The notes under the pieces: generated by a model
Told to the model about the DNA's origin: nothing
Seen by the model: only the letters and a program-made list of their open reading frames with translations
Database searches by the model: none
Source of the DNA: Chara braunii
Lineage: Eukaryota > Streptophyta > Charophyceae > Charales > Characeae
Assembly: GCA_003427395.1 (NCBI GenBank)
Contig: BFEA01000096.1
Coordinates: 833,235 to 861,686 of the forward strand
DNA: 28,452 nucleotides
Reading direction: 5' to 3'
Shown: positions 10,350 to 20,106 of the stretch, piece after piece
Position numbering within the stretch: position 1 is the first letter of the stretch
Layout of the letters: the number at the start of each line of letters is the position of its first letter
Program-made: the position numbers and the translations under genes

Positions 10350-11060
10350 ATCGATCATCTTCGCCTCGTCCTCTAACACAACGACGTTCCGACCGCTGCG
10401 GAGGAGCTCCCACACGGTAGACGCGTGCGCCTTCCCGAAGAAAAAAACAGTTTGCCCAACTCTGCAAAAGTTCTTAAGCAGACCAAATAGATGAGCCAGG
10501 TTGTGCTCCCTGTCCCCGTAAGTAGCTCCTCAAACATTTGTCACGCCGCCGTCCTCCCACAGGCTACGAGGGAACCTGTCCTCGTCTGCGGCGTCGAAAC
10601 AGGCCACAACTTGTCCTGACGGGTCGGATGAACAGGCAGCTTTCGAGTGGGCCGTCACCGCAGGTTTGGCCGGACTTGGAGCATTGGCACGAGGAGGCTT
10701 CCGTGGACTACTGGCCGGGAAGACTGCGACCGTGTTGTCTGCCAGGTTCTCACCATTGAAAACCACATACAGACGATCATACTCCTCGACCAACATGTTG
10801 CCTTCCTGAACAGTGCCCTTCCTTTGCATATGGCGCACCCACTTCCTGTACTGACGTGATGAACGCTAAGCTTGGTCATGCCTTTCAAGAAACTGAGCTC
10901 CCAACGAGAGGGGAAAAAGACGACAAGTGCCCAGTGCCTTGGCGATAGGGTTTGGAGAACGCCTTGCAAGGAGGCGAAATCGTCTTCTTGCCAATCTGAG
11001 AGGAGTGTGGGATCACAGAAATCGAGGACGTGCAAGTTGCACACGTAATGTTGCACAATC
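10350..11060 (-). other. Beta-class DNA methyltransferase-like domain (degenerate)
   Basis: A motif IV-like box, LDFCDPTLL (about 11037-11010), is followed by a hydrophobic strand WALVVFFPSRWELSFLKGM and a segment ending EYDRLYVVFNG. About 190 codons later comes a motif I-like box, VFFFGKAHASTVWELL, then GRNVVVLEDE (about 10456-10380). In PF01555-type methyltransferases the order is also motif IV (DPPY) first and motif I (FxGxG, then gRxxxGxE) last. Here DPPY is DPTL and FxGxG is FFGKA, so activity is doubtful. The stretch is broken by a frameshift near 10850 and a TGA at 10530. The assignment is inference from motif order. Confidence 0.4.
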
Positions 11061-12274
11061 TCGCGGATCTCAGTGAGACGAGTGTGAGCCTGGGAAGTTG
11101 GACAACTGAAAGGAATTAAGCTGGTCACCCGGTTGATCTTGTGCCATTTGATGTGTCTCACATCCCCGCTGGCCCTGATCGTGTCTTGCACTTCTTCCTC
11201 AGTTCGTCGCAAGATGGAGCGGACAGACTTCTCAAAAGATTTAGGGAACCTCTCGTCATCGTACATTTTCTTTGTTTCGTCGAGGGACTCCTTCTCGTAC
11301 AGAAGACACCGTTTGCAAGTGTTGACGTACTCCACCGCGCAGTGGAAATGCTTCCGCAGTTCGACCCACATCTGTTTCGTGAGGCCCCGTGGCGCGAACT
11401 CCGCCAGAAGTTGCTCTTCGGTCCGAAAAAACTGGCTCCCATTGCGTCCTCCTCGGGTAGTGAAAGATGCGGAGCATCATGCGGTCCTATTTCCTCGTTG
11501 CCACCATATCTTTAATTCCTGGCTTATGCTCACGTTTTAGATGCCCGCCCGCCGATTGCACGAACACTCCCCTCAGCGTGAGAATGTCGTCGAGGATCGA
11601 CAGTTTTTCGGCATCGGTCATGTCAACGAGAGACTGCCAACAGAACATGTCTGGCTCCTTCACGATGACGAAAAACTTGTTGTCCGATTGCATTTTCTTT
11701 TTGGTCGGAGGCGGCGGGACCCGGACCAGCCACCCCATCTTCGTTTCACCAGCCATCCCTTTCGGGCCCATTTCCGGAATCGCTTGAAGACCCAGGGATT
11801 TGTCTGGCATGTATTTGCCCGGCTTCGACAAGGGCGTTTTCCCGTCTCCGCCCAACAACTTTCCCTCGGCCCATTTATCGTAGAACTCTATGCCTTTGCG
11901 AAAAACCTCATCACCGACCATCACGAGCGGCATCCATTGCCTCAATGCATTGCCAATGGCAGTGACGTGGTCTTGTCGGCGAGCGTTGTCGCATTACGTG
12001 CCATCGTCCAGTGAGCCCGTTTGGACTCTTTCCCAAAAGCAGCTTTTGGAAGTCTCCTTACCGGAAGGGTTCCCTTGAATGGCCACCGGCCTTCCTTGAT
12101 TCTCCCATGCCTCCCGCATGTCCTCGAAAGCGGCCTTCTGCGCACGCTGCGTAGACATCTTGTGTCTTGTGTTCTTTGTGAGACTGACCTGCAAATACCC
12201 CTCAAAGTCTTCGTCGAAGAACCACACGGCTCTCGCCGGCCACGAGTGCATCTTCCACAATTCGAATATCGGCT

Positions 12275-12605
12275 CACCGACCAACTCCTTCATAGCAGCC
12301 ACGGTGTGTTGTCCATTGACAGGGTAATAGAAGTACTTGTCCTTGTCCTCTGGCTTGAAGACATCCTTGTGAACCCTCTCAGCTCTCTCCGGCTTATGCG
12401 TCACCGACTTGTAGATGGGTGCTAGAACCAAAGGGTTTTTCGTCCAGATCTTCCCCTTTTCCTCATGGAACTGCCTTAGCATCGCACCCTTGATGTCCTC
12501 CACACCATCGAGAATGAGACTGTGGTGATTGTAATATCTTTCCCTCGGCGGGATGTCACAAACCTTCCTGGGGTCGATGAACAGTTGAATGGGGAGCTCC
12601 TTCTC
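12275..12605 (-). other. ParB/sulfiredoxin-like domain in the decayed gene
   Basis: The translated region shows a strand ELPIQLFIDPRKV, then a helix DGVEDIKGAMLRQF, a strand NPLVLAPI, and a signature YYPVNGQHTVAAMKELVG (about 12335-12278). This order, ending in a small-residue G-Q-H box before an Ala-rich helix, matches the ParB N-terminal/Srx fold, whose usual box is G-x-R/H-R-x-x-A. The assignment rests on motif order read by eye. Known roles of the fold are DNA binding, nuclease or CTPase activity; which of these applied here cannot be told. The region is uninterrupted by stops. Confidence 0.45.
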
Positions 12606-13564
12606 CACGATCTCACCGTCATCGTTCTGCTCGTATTCGAGCCAAAACGCTGCCGCTTCGTCGTATTGCCTACCGACCGCCCTTTCGCCACCACTCATCC
12701 CCTCACCAGTCTTCCTCCTTCGAGGTTTCTTCTCCTCATCGCCTTCTTCAGCTGCCAGTTTCCTTTTGGATTTCTCTGAAGGTTCTCTCGCGGTGGCAAT
12801 GCCTAGACGAGCCGAATCTCCTTCACCCATAGCTTGTCCTTCGCGGATGGTCAAACCGTCGGGCCTCCTTGCTTTCTTACTTGTTGTTGCACCCTCTTCC
12901 TTCGACTACCTCTTTTTGACTCCTTGTTCTTGTCCGCCATGCATCCCTGGTGTCCTCTTTCCCGAGGCACATTCTCCGACGTCACCTTCATCCACGCCAA
13001 TCATCAGCTCCAAGTGTCCTTTCATCCTCTTCATTCGTCGGGTTTGTTTCGCCACCTCTTCTCGCACTGTCTTCTATCGCTAGCGTTTCTTCTCCGAAGA
13101 AGTCGGCTCCCTGCCAGAGTTGTCGTTCACAGCGCCCATCCCTTCAGCCTCATTCCCTCCAACCTCTTGCCCTGATCTTCCGGCCCTAAAACCCGGTTGT
13201 TTCCATGCCTTTTTTCGTCTCACATAAGTCGGGACGACTCTCCTAACTTTTCTTTTCACAGGACATCATTTAGATTTTCCTCCATCGGGGGCCTTGCTGC
13301 CGAGGCCTGACATTTTGTCGTTGCCCTGCCTCGGTTCTCAGGGTGGTGTCTGAGCCCAGTGGCTTTTCCCTTTGAGGATAGCCCTTTCGGCTCTCTGACA
13401 CCCAAATGCCCCGGCATTCCTGGTGCGGGTGGTCTTCCTAGTTCCTTCCTGTCGCATCGTCAGGTAGGGCGGAACTCCAACCACTGCCACTCCCTTTGCT
13501 GATGGCTACCTTCTCGTCTTAATACCCATCCTTTAGTTTTCCCATCTTCCCCTGGCGCCTTTCC

Positions 13565-14350
13565 TTATGCTAATCCCTCAGGCCTGCCCTGTTCGTCCGG
13601 TTCCTCGGACAAGTCAGCCACCCCGACAAGGTAATTTTCTCCCATCTCTAATTCCCTGATGATTATTGGCTCGTATTCCTCAAACGACAAGCGGGGCAAT
13701 CCGAATATCAAGATTTCGATGAGTTCAAGCAATTCCCAGGCCTGATTCCCCCAAAACGGACCATGTTTAACCGACACATCATAGAACATGCCCGTTGTCT
13801 GCAGCCGGACGTGGTGGATCCAGACCAGGGTCGAGTCCACCAGGTCCTTTGCCCTTGGGAGACTGCCGAATACCAGGTCTACCATGAACCGAGGCACTCG
13901 GCATCTCAGCCCTTTCATAGGGGCCTTAAACTCTCGCCGACCTCTTACCTCCACCCGGGTTCTCAATCCCACGTTCCTTCTTCCCCGCACCTCCTGGCCT
14001 ACTCGGTTCAATATCCTAATAGCCCTCTGGAAAATTGGTAACAGCCCGTGCCCAAGCGCCAACTCCGTTCCTAGCATGTGCCATCCAAGCTCTGGTAGGT
14101 ATACGATCCCCGTCACCCTAAGATCCATGTATAGATCGTCCCCAGGTCCCCTATTAATCCTCAAACCATCCCATAAGCATTCCACCATCATGAACGCCTG
14201 GTCCCTTCCCAAGGTTACGACTCTCCATTCGGTATCGATCCCTCGGACCCTGTAGCTTGCTGGGAGCGATACCTCCCATCCGTCTACGCTTTCCGAGGGG
14301 GGTCAGGGGTGCGTGGGCCGTCGCGACATCCGGGCGCGTCTCATCGCCAT
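13565..14350 (-). pseudogene. Tandem unknown-family gene 4 (one in-frame stop)
   Basis: The frame begins ATGGCGATG (MAMRRARMSRR), runs 261 codons and contains one TGA at codon 16 (14305-14303), where CGA is the likely original. It shares landmarks with the three upstream paralogues: VDGWEVSLPASY near the N-terminus (compare GGGIEVSLP and GGGVEMSIP), GIVYLPELGWHML, RCRVPRFMVDLVFG in the middle (compare RCVLPPFLVDVVFG), and GPFWGNQAWELLELI towards the end (compare GPFEGNWAEELAEVL). It ends in an acidic tail. No signal peptide, membrane segment or known catalytic motif was recognised, and the family is unknown to me. An ATG at 14212 would give an open 215-codon frame but would drop the conserved N-terminal block. 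Confidence 0.65.
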
Positions 14351-14491
14351 TTCGATTTAGCGGTCCCCTGCACAGTTTAAAACGCAAGCGTGCTTATTTC
14401 ATTTATCCTTCGGCCCCTTACTTGAGTGACTCCCTGGTCCTTAGCTTGACGCTTCCTTCCCTCTCTATCCCCTTCCCCTTCCTCGACTCTT

Positions 14492-15265
14492 CTATCGGCC
14501 TGTTCCTTCCTCCATCGGCTCATACAATCGATGTAGGTCGTCTACGTACGTCATCCCCTGACTTATTTCCCGTTGGGCGACGCCCCACAGAACCTCACTG
14601 CCTACAACCGGAGCCCTTAGTCTGGTGGTAAACACGACGTGCAGAATTCGTAGCACCTCATACTTTTGTTCTCCGCTAAACGGCCCCATTTTTAGGAAGG
14701 CCCGATAGTATTCTCGGTGTACCATCATGTCTTCGTATGTCAAACTAGCGAGGTCGGTAACCGCCCGTCTGACAAGCTCCAGTCCGCCTAGCTTTTCTAG
14801 CAGAAAGGGCGGTAGCCTCATCCGAATGTTTACGCTAGGCAATTCAAAACTTTCGGCCCTAGCTACCCTGAGGTCTGCCGTTACATCATCAAATCCCGGA
14901 TCTGTGAACTCAAATCCCGCCTCCCATACTAACTGCCATGCCCCTTCGAACATACTCAATGGATCTTCCCCTGACGCCAACAGAACCCCGAACTCGCGCC
15001 ACCCATCGTCGGACACAAACAATCGCCCATCTGCACGCACATGCCCCCGCGGGTCCGGGTTCCACTCCCCATGCTCATCAGCACGCCACTCGACCCTCGT
15101 TACCAAGTAAACCATATTTCCCATGAGTTCAACCCCGACCCAATCCGCCATCGGGTGCCATCCCTTGCTCACGACCGGCAGGCTAACCTCTATCCCACCC
15201 CCTACTTCCCTAGGTGGCTCAATGCCTAGGGGGCGATCTTCAAGGAATGTCCTCCTTCGTGCCAT
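14492..15265 (-). CDS. Tandem unknown-family gene 3 (intact, 257 aa)
   Basis: An uninterrupted 257-residue frame, the only intact member of the four-gene array. The start MARRRTFLEDRPLG matches the MAR starts of two neighbours. Conserved blocks in order are: PREVGGGIEVSLPV (about residues 19-32), DWVGVELMGNMVYLVTRVEW (42-61), SDDGWREFGVLLASGEDPLSMF (85-106), RMRLPPFLLEKLGG (about 148-161), REYYRAFLKMGPFSG (about 182-196) and TYVDDLHRLYE near the C-terminus. Many conserved Trp, Gly and Pro residues suggest a compact soluble fold of two related parts. I do not recognise the family and assign no function. Gaps to neighbours are 140 bp upstream and 141 bp downstream. Survival without a stop among damaged paralogues is notable. 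Confidence 0.75.
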   Translation of the reverse strand: MARRRTFLEDRPLGIEPPREVGGGIEVSLPVVSKGWHPMADWVGVELMGNMVYLVTRVEWRADEHGEWNPDPRGHVRADGRLFVSDDGWREFGVLLASGEDPLSMFEGAWQLVWEAGFEFTDPGFDDVTADLRVARAESFELPSVNIRMRLPPFLLEKLGGLELVRRAVTDLASLTYEDMMVHREYYRAFLKMGPFSGEQKYEVLRILHVVFTTRLRAPVVGSEVLWGVAQREISQGMTYVDDLHRLYEPMEEGTGR

Positions 15266-15405
15266 TGCTCGCTTGTCCTTGGTCTTCTAGCTCCCAATCC
15301 GCACCGAACCCTACAGTGGCCAGACATCCCGTTCCCTTATCTTAGCAATTTTCCCATGCTTGCCTGGCCCTACCACTTTTCCCACTCTCAATCGAACCGC
15401 AGTAC

Positions 15406-16143
15406 CTAGAACAGCTTAAACACATCATCTACATAGCAGGGTGTGGCAGCTACCTCGCGACGGATTATGGCCTCTCTGATTTCCGGGGCCACTTCCTTCC
15501 GGTCATTCCTTTCGATGTCCAAAATGATGAGGACCTCCCAGGCTCTATCGCCATGGAAGAGCCCAAATTTCAGGGACGTTCTATAAAATTCCTCCGTTAG
15601 CCAAGCGCAATTCACGTGCACCCGCCCCATAGTGCTGGCTACTTCCTCAACATGGTCGAAACCCCCAAACCAATCCGCTATGAACTCGGGTACCCAGGTC
15701 TTGATTCATTGGCAGGGGGGCCTAAATTCCTTCTACCATCCCATCACGACTCTACTACTGACCGCATCCCATCCTTTGTTAGCGAACCTCTCGCCCGCCC
15801 GTCGAGCCTTTGTCTCAGCATCCCCTAAAAGCCACATCGGGTTCTGCCTTGCCGCGAGCGTTGTGCAAAACAGATGCCAACCTTGTTCAGACAAAACGAC
15901 CGTCTCGACCGACTCCACCCTTCCTTCCGCAATCTCCTCCCATCCTCCCTCTTCTCTTAGCGGGTTCCAGACACGTCGTATCCATAGGTACGACAGGTCG
16001 GGCACAATTTCAGACCCTACCCAATCACACGTGGTCCCTCTCCATTCATGATCTGCCGGTATAGACATTTCTACTCCCCCTCCGATCCTCCTCGGTTCCC
16101 ATCCTTTGGGTGTACAGTCCCACAGTTCGCGCTCCCGGGCCAT
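15406..16143 (-). pseudogene. Tandem unknown-family gene 2 (two in-frame stops)
   Basis: A single continuous frame of 246 codons with no indel but two stops: TAG at 15735-15733 and TGA at 15708-15706. It starts MARERELWDCTPKGWEPRR, followed by GGGVEMSIPADHEW, DWVGSEIVPDLSYLWIRRVW and LSEQGWHLFCTTLAARQNPMWLLGD. After the stops comes KTWVPEFIADWFGG, which lines up with the LPPFLLEKLGG block of gene 3. Then come EEFYRTSLKFGLFHGDRAWEVL and a C-terminal CYVDDVFKLF. The stops fall in the less conserved middle and are each one transition from CAG (or TGG) and CGA (or TGG). Unknown family. The gap to gene 1 is only 58 bp. Confidence 0.68.
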
Positions 16144-16201
16144 CGCTCCCTACCTGCACATAGCCGACAACCCTTTCCTGGGTAAGCCCCCTCCCCTTTT
16201 T

Positions 16202-17012
16202 TCAGAAGTCCCAGTCCTCCATCTCGTCTCCATCCTCATCATCACTGAAATCTCCTTCCCTGTCTGAGAACAGCTCTTTCAGTCCCTTTAAGAAGGTTCC
16301 GCCCACTGCCACATTCCAATAGATTATCTGCCAATGCACCGGGCCAGGAACAAAGACTTCATCCGCGCTGAGGAGGTTTAGTACCTCAGCTAATTCCTCC
16401 GCCCAGTTCCCTTCGAACGGCCCGGCTTCTACCGACAACCTAAAGAAATCCTGCCGAGCACACTGGTACAGCCTGAAGCGTGTCATCGACCGGCATATTT
16501 GCTCCAGCTTGTCCTTCATTCCGAAGACTACGTCCACCAGAAACGGGGGTAACACACACCTCATCGTCCTAAGGGGCCGCCTCATATTTCCCCTGTCCCC
16601 AAGTTCCACTCGCACCTCCATTTTGTCCATTTTCATTTCTGCCCACTAACAGGCCGTCCATGTCACTTCTCGTTCCGCTTGTCTAAACAGCCGTGTCGGT
16701 GCCACGCCCAATACCAATCCTATTATCACTGCGTTTTCCATCTCCTGGGACAGGTAGACCCACCCTCGGGCTTCCACAGTTCCCCGAAATTCTAAGTCCA
16801 TCAGGCTTGGTGAGAGTCTCGTCAGGCTGACCTTAGTCCAAGTTGTCTCTATCCAGAGGAACACGTCCTTTTCATCCAGCATTACAGTTTCATAGGCTGG
16901 TTCCAGGTCTGTCCACGTTCCTTCCTCTGGGAAAAACAGATACCCCTTCCCTTACGTCTATTGGCATTTCCGGCCCACTAGAATAGATAGGAGATGAAAA
17001 CCACCGCGCCAT
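16202..17012 (-). pseudogene. Tandem unknown-family gene 1 (frameshift and one stop)
   Basis: The start ATG at 17012 gives MARWFSSPIYSSGPE, keeping the MAR start of genes 2 and 3, then REGVSVFP, which matches the EVSLP/EMSIP block. A one-base slip in the homopolymer near 16940 moves the frame to EEGTWTDLEPAYETVML and DVFLWIETTW (compare LSYLWIRRVW). A TAG at 16648-16646 interrupts the middle. The second half is open: RCVLPPFLVDVVFGMKDKL, DFFRLSVEAGPFEGNWAEELAEVL, and a strongly acidic tail (DFSDDEDGDEMEDWDF). An open frame starting at 16882 or 16636 alone misses the conserved N-terminus. The family is not recognised. It is the most upstream member seen; nothing related was found between 17013 and 17300. 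Confidence 0.62.
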
Positions 17013-19913
17013 CTTGTTTTTCCGACGCCAGTCTTGTTTTCACAATCGAGCACCACATGGCCCCTCATGATCAGATTGTCTCCCCTTTTCTTTTTGATGA
17101 GAATGGTTTTCAGACCCCTCATCCGGGTCTCCCTAGTATTCCCTACCCTTTTCCCTAACGTTGTTGCCCCGTCACCCCTCAATCGACCATCCTTAGTCGG
17201 CATTGCTTTCTCATGGTTCCTTTTCCTTCTGACCCCTATCCAACCTTATCCTTATGTTCTCTCTCTCGTGCGGACTTAGATAGTAGGTAAGAATAGACTT
17301 AGAGGCTCAGTCCCCAACCCAACATCCACCAGGCAAACTTTACAGTGGGAGGCACAGTAAAAAGAAAAACTCAAGCAATCATCGGCACACAGGCCGGTCA
17401 TCTCCTCACCGGCCTTTTCCCAAAAGTGGTCTCTCCACTGTTACTATCGGCAGAGTTTTATCCCGTACCTCAAACACAGCTCAACCGTCGCGAGCGCGGT
17501 ACCGTGACTCCAGTGGGGGGTCACCCTCACCTTCGTGCCCAAAATACCCCATCCCGTATTGCCGCCTCTGCTCATCCATACCGACATCAAGAATCACCCC
17601 ATGTGCCTAAGTACAGGGACAAAGGTCAACCGTCCGGGCATTCACTTCAATCGATCCGACAAGGAACAACCTTTCCCAAAACTACGATAAGCTACTAATC
17701 GTCTCCGAGGCTCCGTCTTTGCTCGCATGCAGCGGTACTCCCTCCGCCAGTCCACAGGCTAGGCCCCGCCTAAAGAAACGTTTCACACCTTGCCCGGCAG
17801 ATCAATCGAGCCGAAGCCCGTCACCGCGCGGAGGAGGATGTTACTAAGCAACCAACGTGACAAACTCCCGTTAGACAGCTCGGTGGCCTGACCCCCACAT
17901 ACGAACAAACGGCAACCTGCAAAAGAGAACGACGTTTGGCAACCCGCAGTGGCCGGTGCAGACCCCTCCTTTCCTTCTGAAAGGCAGGACGCTCAATATC
18001 CCCAACACGCAAACACAAGTCCCAAGTGGGACACACATAGTATGAGTGCCTTTCCCTTGGTGCACCCAGCGCTTCCTACCCATTGCTCACAGGTTTTCAC
18101 TCAGGACAGTGTGTGCCACTCACCCCTAACTTCCACACATAGTGCCCGGTTCTTTTTCGTGAGCATCTTCAAAGGTGAGCTAGTTTTCTTGGAGTCTAGC
18201 AACTCCCTTCATTCCCCTTATCTTCACTTCATGTGTCTGTTCATAGGGCAGGATTGTTCCTTCTCGATTACCCTTTGTGTTCATATGAGGTTCCTTCAAG
18301 CATTTAAGTGCGGTGCACGGAGCCCGCTGGGCTCCGAAGAAAAGGAAAGAGAGCACCCGTGTCGGTCGGATCACTCTGCCGCGGGATTTTCATCGGAACC
18401 CGGACTAGCCTGCAATCCCAATCGCCTGCCAGGTAACCGGAGCCCTTCTTTCATACGAAGAGGAAGGGTCGACCTGCGGCTTGCCCGAGGCTTCCCCGGT
18501 CTGACGAACATCAGCCCGAAGGAAGGAGGACTAGAGTCACCTCCAAGGGAGATGGCTGATCAAGTGTGCAAGCATGCATGTTATTCCTCTAGGCCTGGCC
18601 TTGCCATGCGCCCAACCACCCTCAAATCTGATTCACTCAAGGGATAGAGCATACACAAGTCCTCGTTCCTTCTCTTAATGTTTATGTTCACGGTCATGCG
18701 TCGGGCGCCCCCCTCGAGACCGTATGGGTCAGTTTAACCCAATACCCGGCATCTCCACCAATTTTGTAGGGGCCGTACCCTAAAGGACTTTCGAGCCTTG
18801 GTCGACCCCACTACCGGTCCCATTTGGCTCGACCCGCCCACACTCACGCTCAGGGCGCGGGTTGTTCGTCCCAGGGGCACACCCACCTAGTGCTATGAGA
18901 TGGATGGGGACGGGCCATCTGCGAGAGGGTTTTACATTGGGGGATGTAGTTCCGCTCTCGCATCAAGATGGTAGCTCTTTGGTCACTCGTGGCGTTTTCT
19001 TGATTCAATTAAGTCTGACCAGGCAGTTGCTCCTTCCAATACCCAAGCAATCCAGGGAGTTTATTGAAGATTTGTCTTTTTATCATGCGTAGGCCAAGCG
19101 TCATCCATTGGGCCACGCACCTTTTCACTAAGTTTAGTGGCTCAAGACAACCCCTACGGCATCCTTGGGGTAGGGTGGCATCGCCCGGACCCCTAGTCGC
19201 TATATTTCTTTTGCTTGAGCCACTAGCATTGCATTCACCTATCCAAGACTGCCCTTAATCGTTCCGGGCTTGCATTGCATTCAAGAGAGTCGTCGCATTC
19301 AATCATCACACAAGCCACATCCAGGCGTCTACCACTCATCCAAGCATCCGACCATCAAACCCATCCTGCATTCATAGTTTAAGCGAGGTCTAGGCCCTTC
19401 CCTCGTCGCTTTCCCTATTCCCGCCCACATCCGGCGGACGCAGTCCCGCTCAGACCACCCTAGGCTACTCACCTGCGCAAGACCACACAAAGCAAAGGCC
19501 AAGTACAATCCCCATTAGGGTCAACACATCGCCCCTCCCACAAGCCTAAGTTCCCTTTGCCTTTGATGATACTTTGGTTATCTTTCCCTTCACTCAAGCA
19601 AGCAATGGCTTCACCTTAGTCATGCAGTCGGGGAAGATGGTTGAGTCAAACTGACCTTATCACAAAACTTCACTCTTTCCCGCTTCCTCGGATGCTTACA
19701 AAAGTCCGGTACCTTCTCTTTCTTGGTGGCACAAGGGACCAGCAGCCCTCCCCTTGCCCTCGCTTTCCACCAAGTGAGGATCAAGTTCTTTGCCATTAGT
19801 TCCCTGGCAATGTAACAGGTGAGGGAAGAGGTTAGTCACATGCCATGGAGGGGAAGGGGTGAGAAGGATAAGGGTTAGGCGTATAGGGGGCGGAGGAAGA
19901 AGAAGGAGAGAGA

Positions 19914-19916
<3 letters not shown>
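17013..19916. other. Long stretch without a recognisable gene
   Basis: No known protein, RNA or retroelement motif was recognised. The longest open frame (17949-18647 plus, 232 codons) has a Ser/Pro/His-rich, compositionally random translation, and I do not call it a gene. An 81-codon minus frame (17203-16958) overlaps the start of array gene 1 out of frame. A 12-bp inverted pair, TAGTGGCTCAAG at 19135-19146 and its complement at 19214-19225, is the only clear local structure. Composition is C-rich on the plus strand, like the minus-strand array next to it, so part of this region may be the upstream end of that element. Confidence 0.4.

Positions 19917-19967
<51 letters not shown>
19917..19967. 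repeat. (AG)n microsatellite, about 25 units
   Basis: A continuous AG run of about 51 nt at the end of a purine-rich lead (AGGAAGAAGAAGGAGAG). It lies about 140 bp downstream of the minus-strand Gag-like ORF. Confidence 0.95.
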
Positions 19968-19969
<2 letters not shown>

Positions 19970-20106
19970 CCTTCCGTCCTAATCGACCTTGCTCCTTGAC
20001 TTATCCTAACCGGCCCTACCTAAGATCCCTTGCGCCCCTCGGGACCCCCTACGCCCCTTGAACGGATGAGGGGCGATGGAGGTGGAAGAAGGTAGGTGGA
20101 GGTTGG

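Larger units (their letters stand above)
6175..13313 (-). pseudogene. Decayed gene: ParB-like / DNA methyltransferase-like / Ulp1 protease fusion
   Basis: One reading frame of about 2,300 codons can be followed from ATG 13313 to the stop at 6175. It is broken by 16 in-frame stops (8 TGA, 7 TAG, 1 TAA) and at least five frameshifts (near 11426-11431, 10850, 9880, 6723-6728 and 6625). In order it holds a basic lead with KKPRRRK, a ParB/sulfiredoxin-like region, a permuted methyltransferase-like region, an unrecognised region (about 9860-9360), Gly/Lys/Ser repeats, Glu-rich 186-bp repeats, one intron and a Ulp1 domain. From 13313 to about 11430 every stop lies in one frame, so the ORF fragments are pieces of a single gene. 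It lies 251 bp downstream of a four-paralogue array on the same strand. An Ulp1 domain plus a phage-like ParB-methyltransferase pairing suggests a mobile-element protein. The start is the first ATG of the frame after an A-rich context; a later ATG is possible. Confidence 0.7.

Noticed and set aside
6175-13313. A variant genetic code (TAG as Gln, TGA as Arg or Trp) instead of pseudogenes
   Set aside because: Frameshifts at homopolymer runs coexist with the stops, TGA faces CGA and TAG faces CAG in sister repeat copies, one TAA also occurs, and gene 3 uses no such codons internally.
16958-17203. 81-codon minus frame just upstream of array gene 1
   Set aside because: It overlaps the conserved MAR start of gene 1 out of frame and shows no relation to the paralogues; a leader ORF cannot be excluded.
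17949-18647. 232-codon plus frame
   Set aside because: No domain, no plausible start context and low-complexity composition in C-rich DNA; no paralogue seen.
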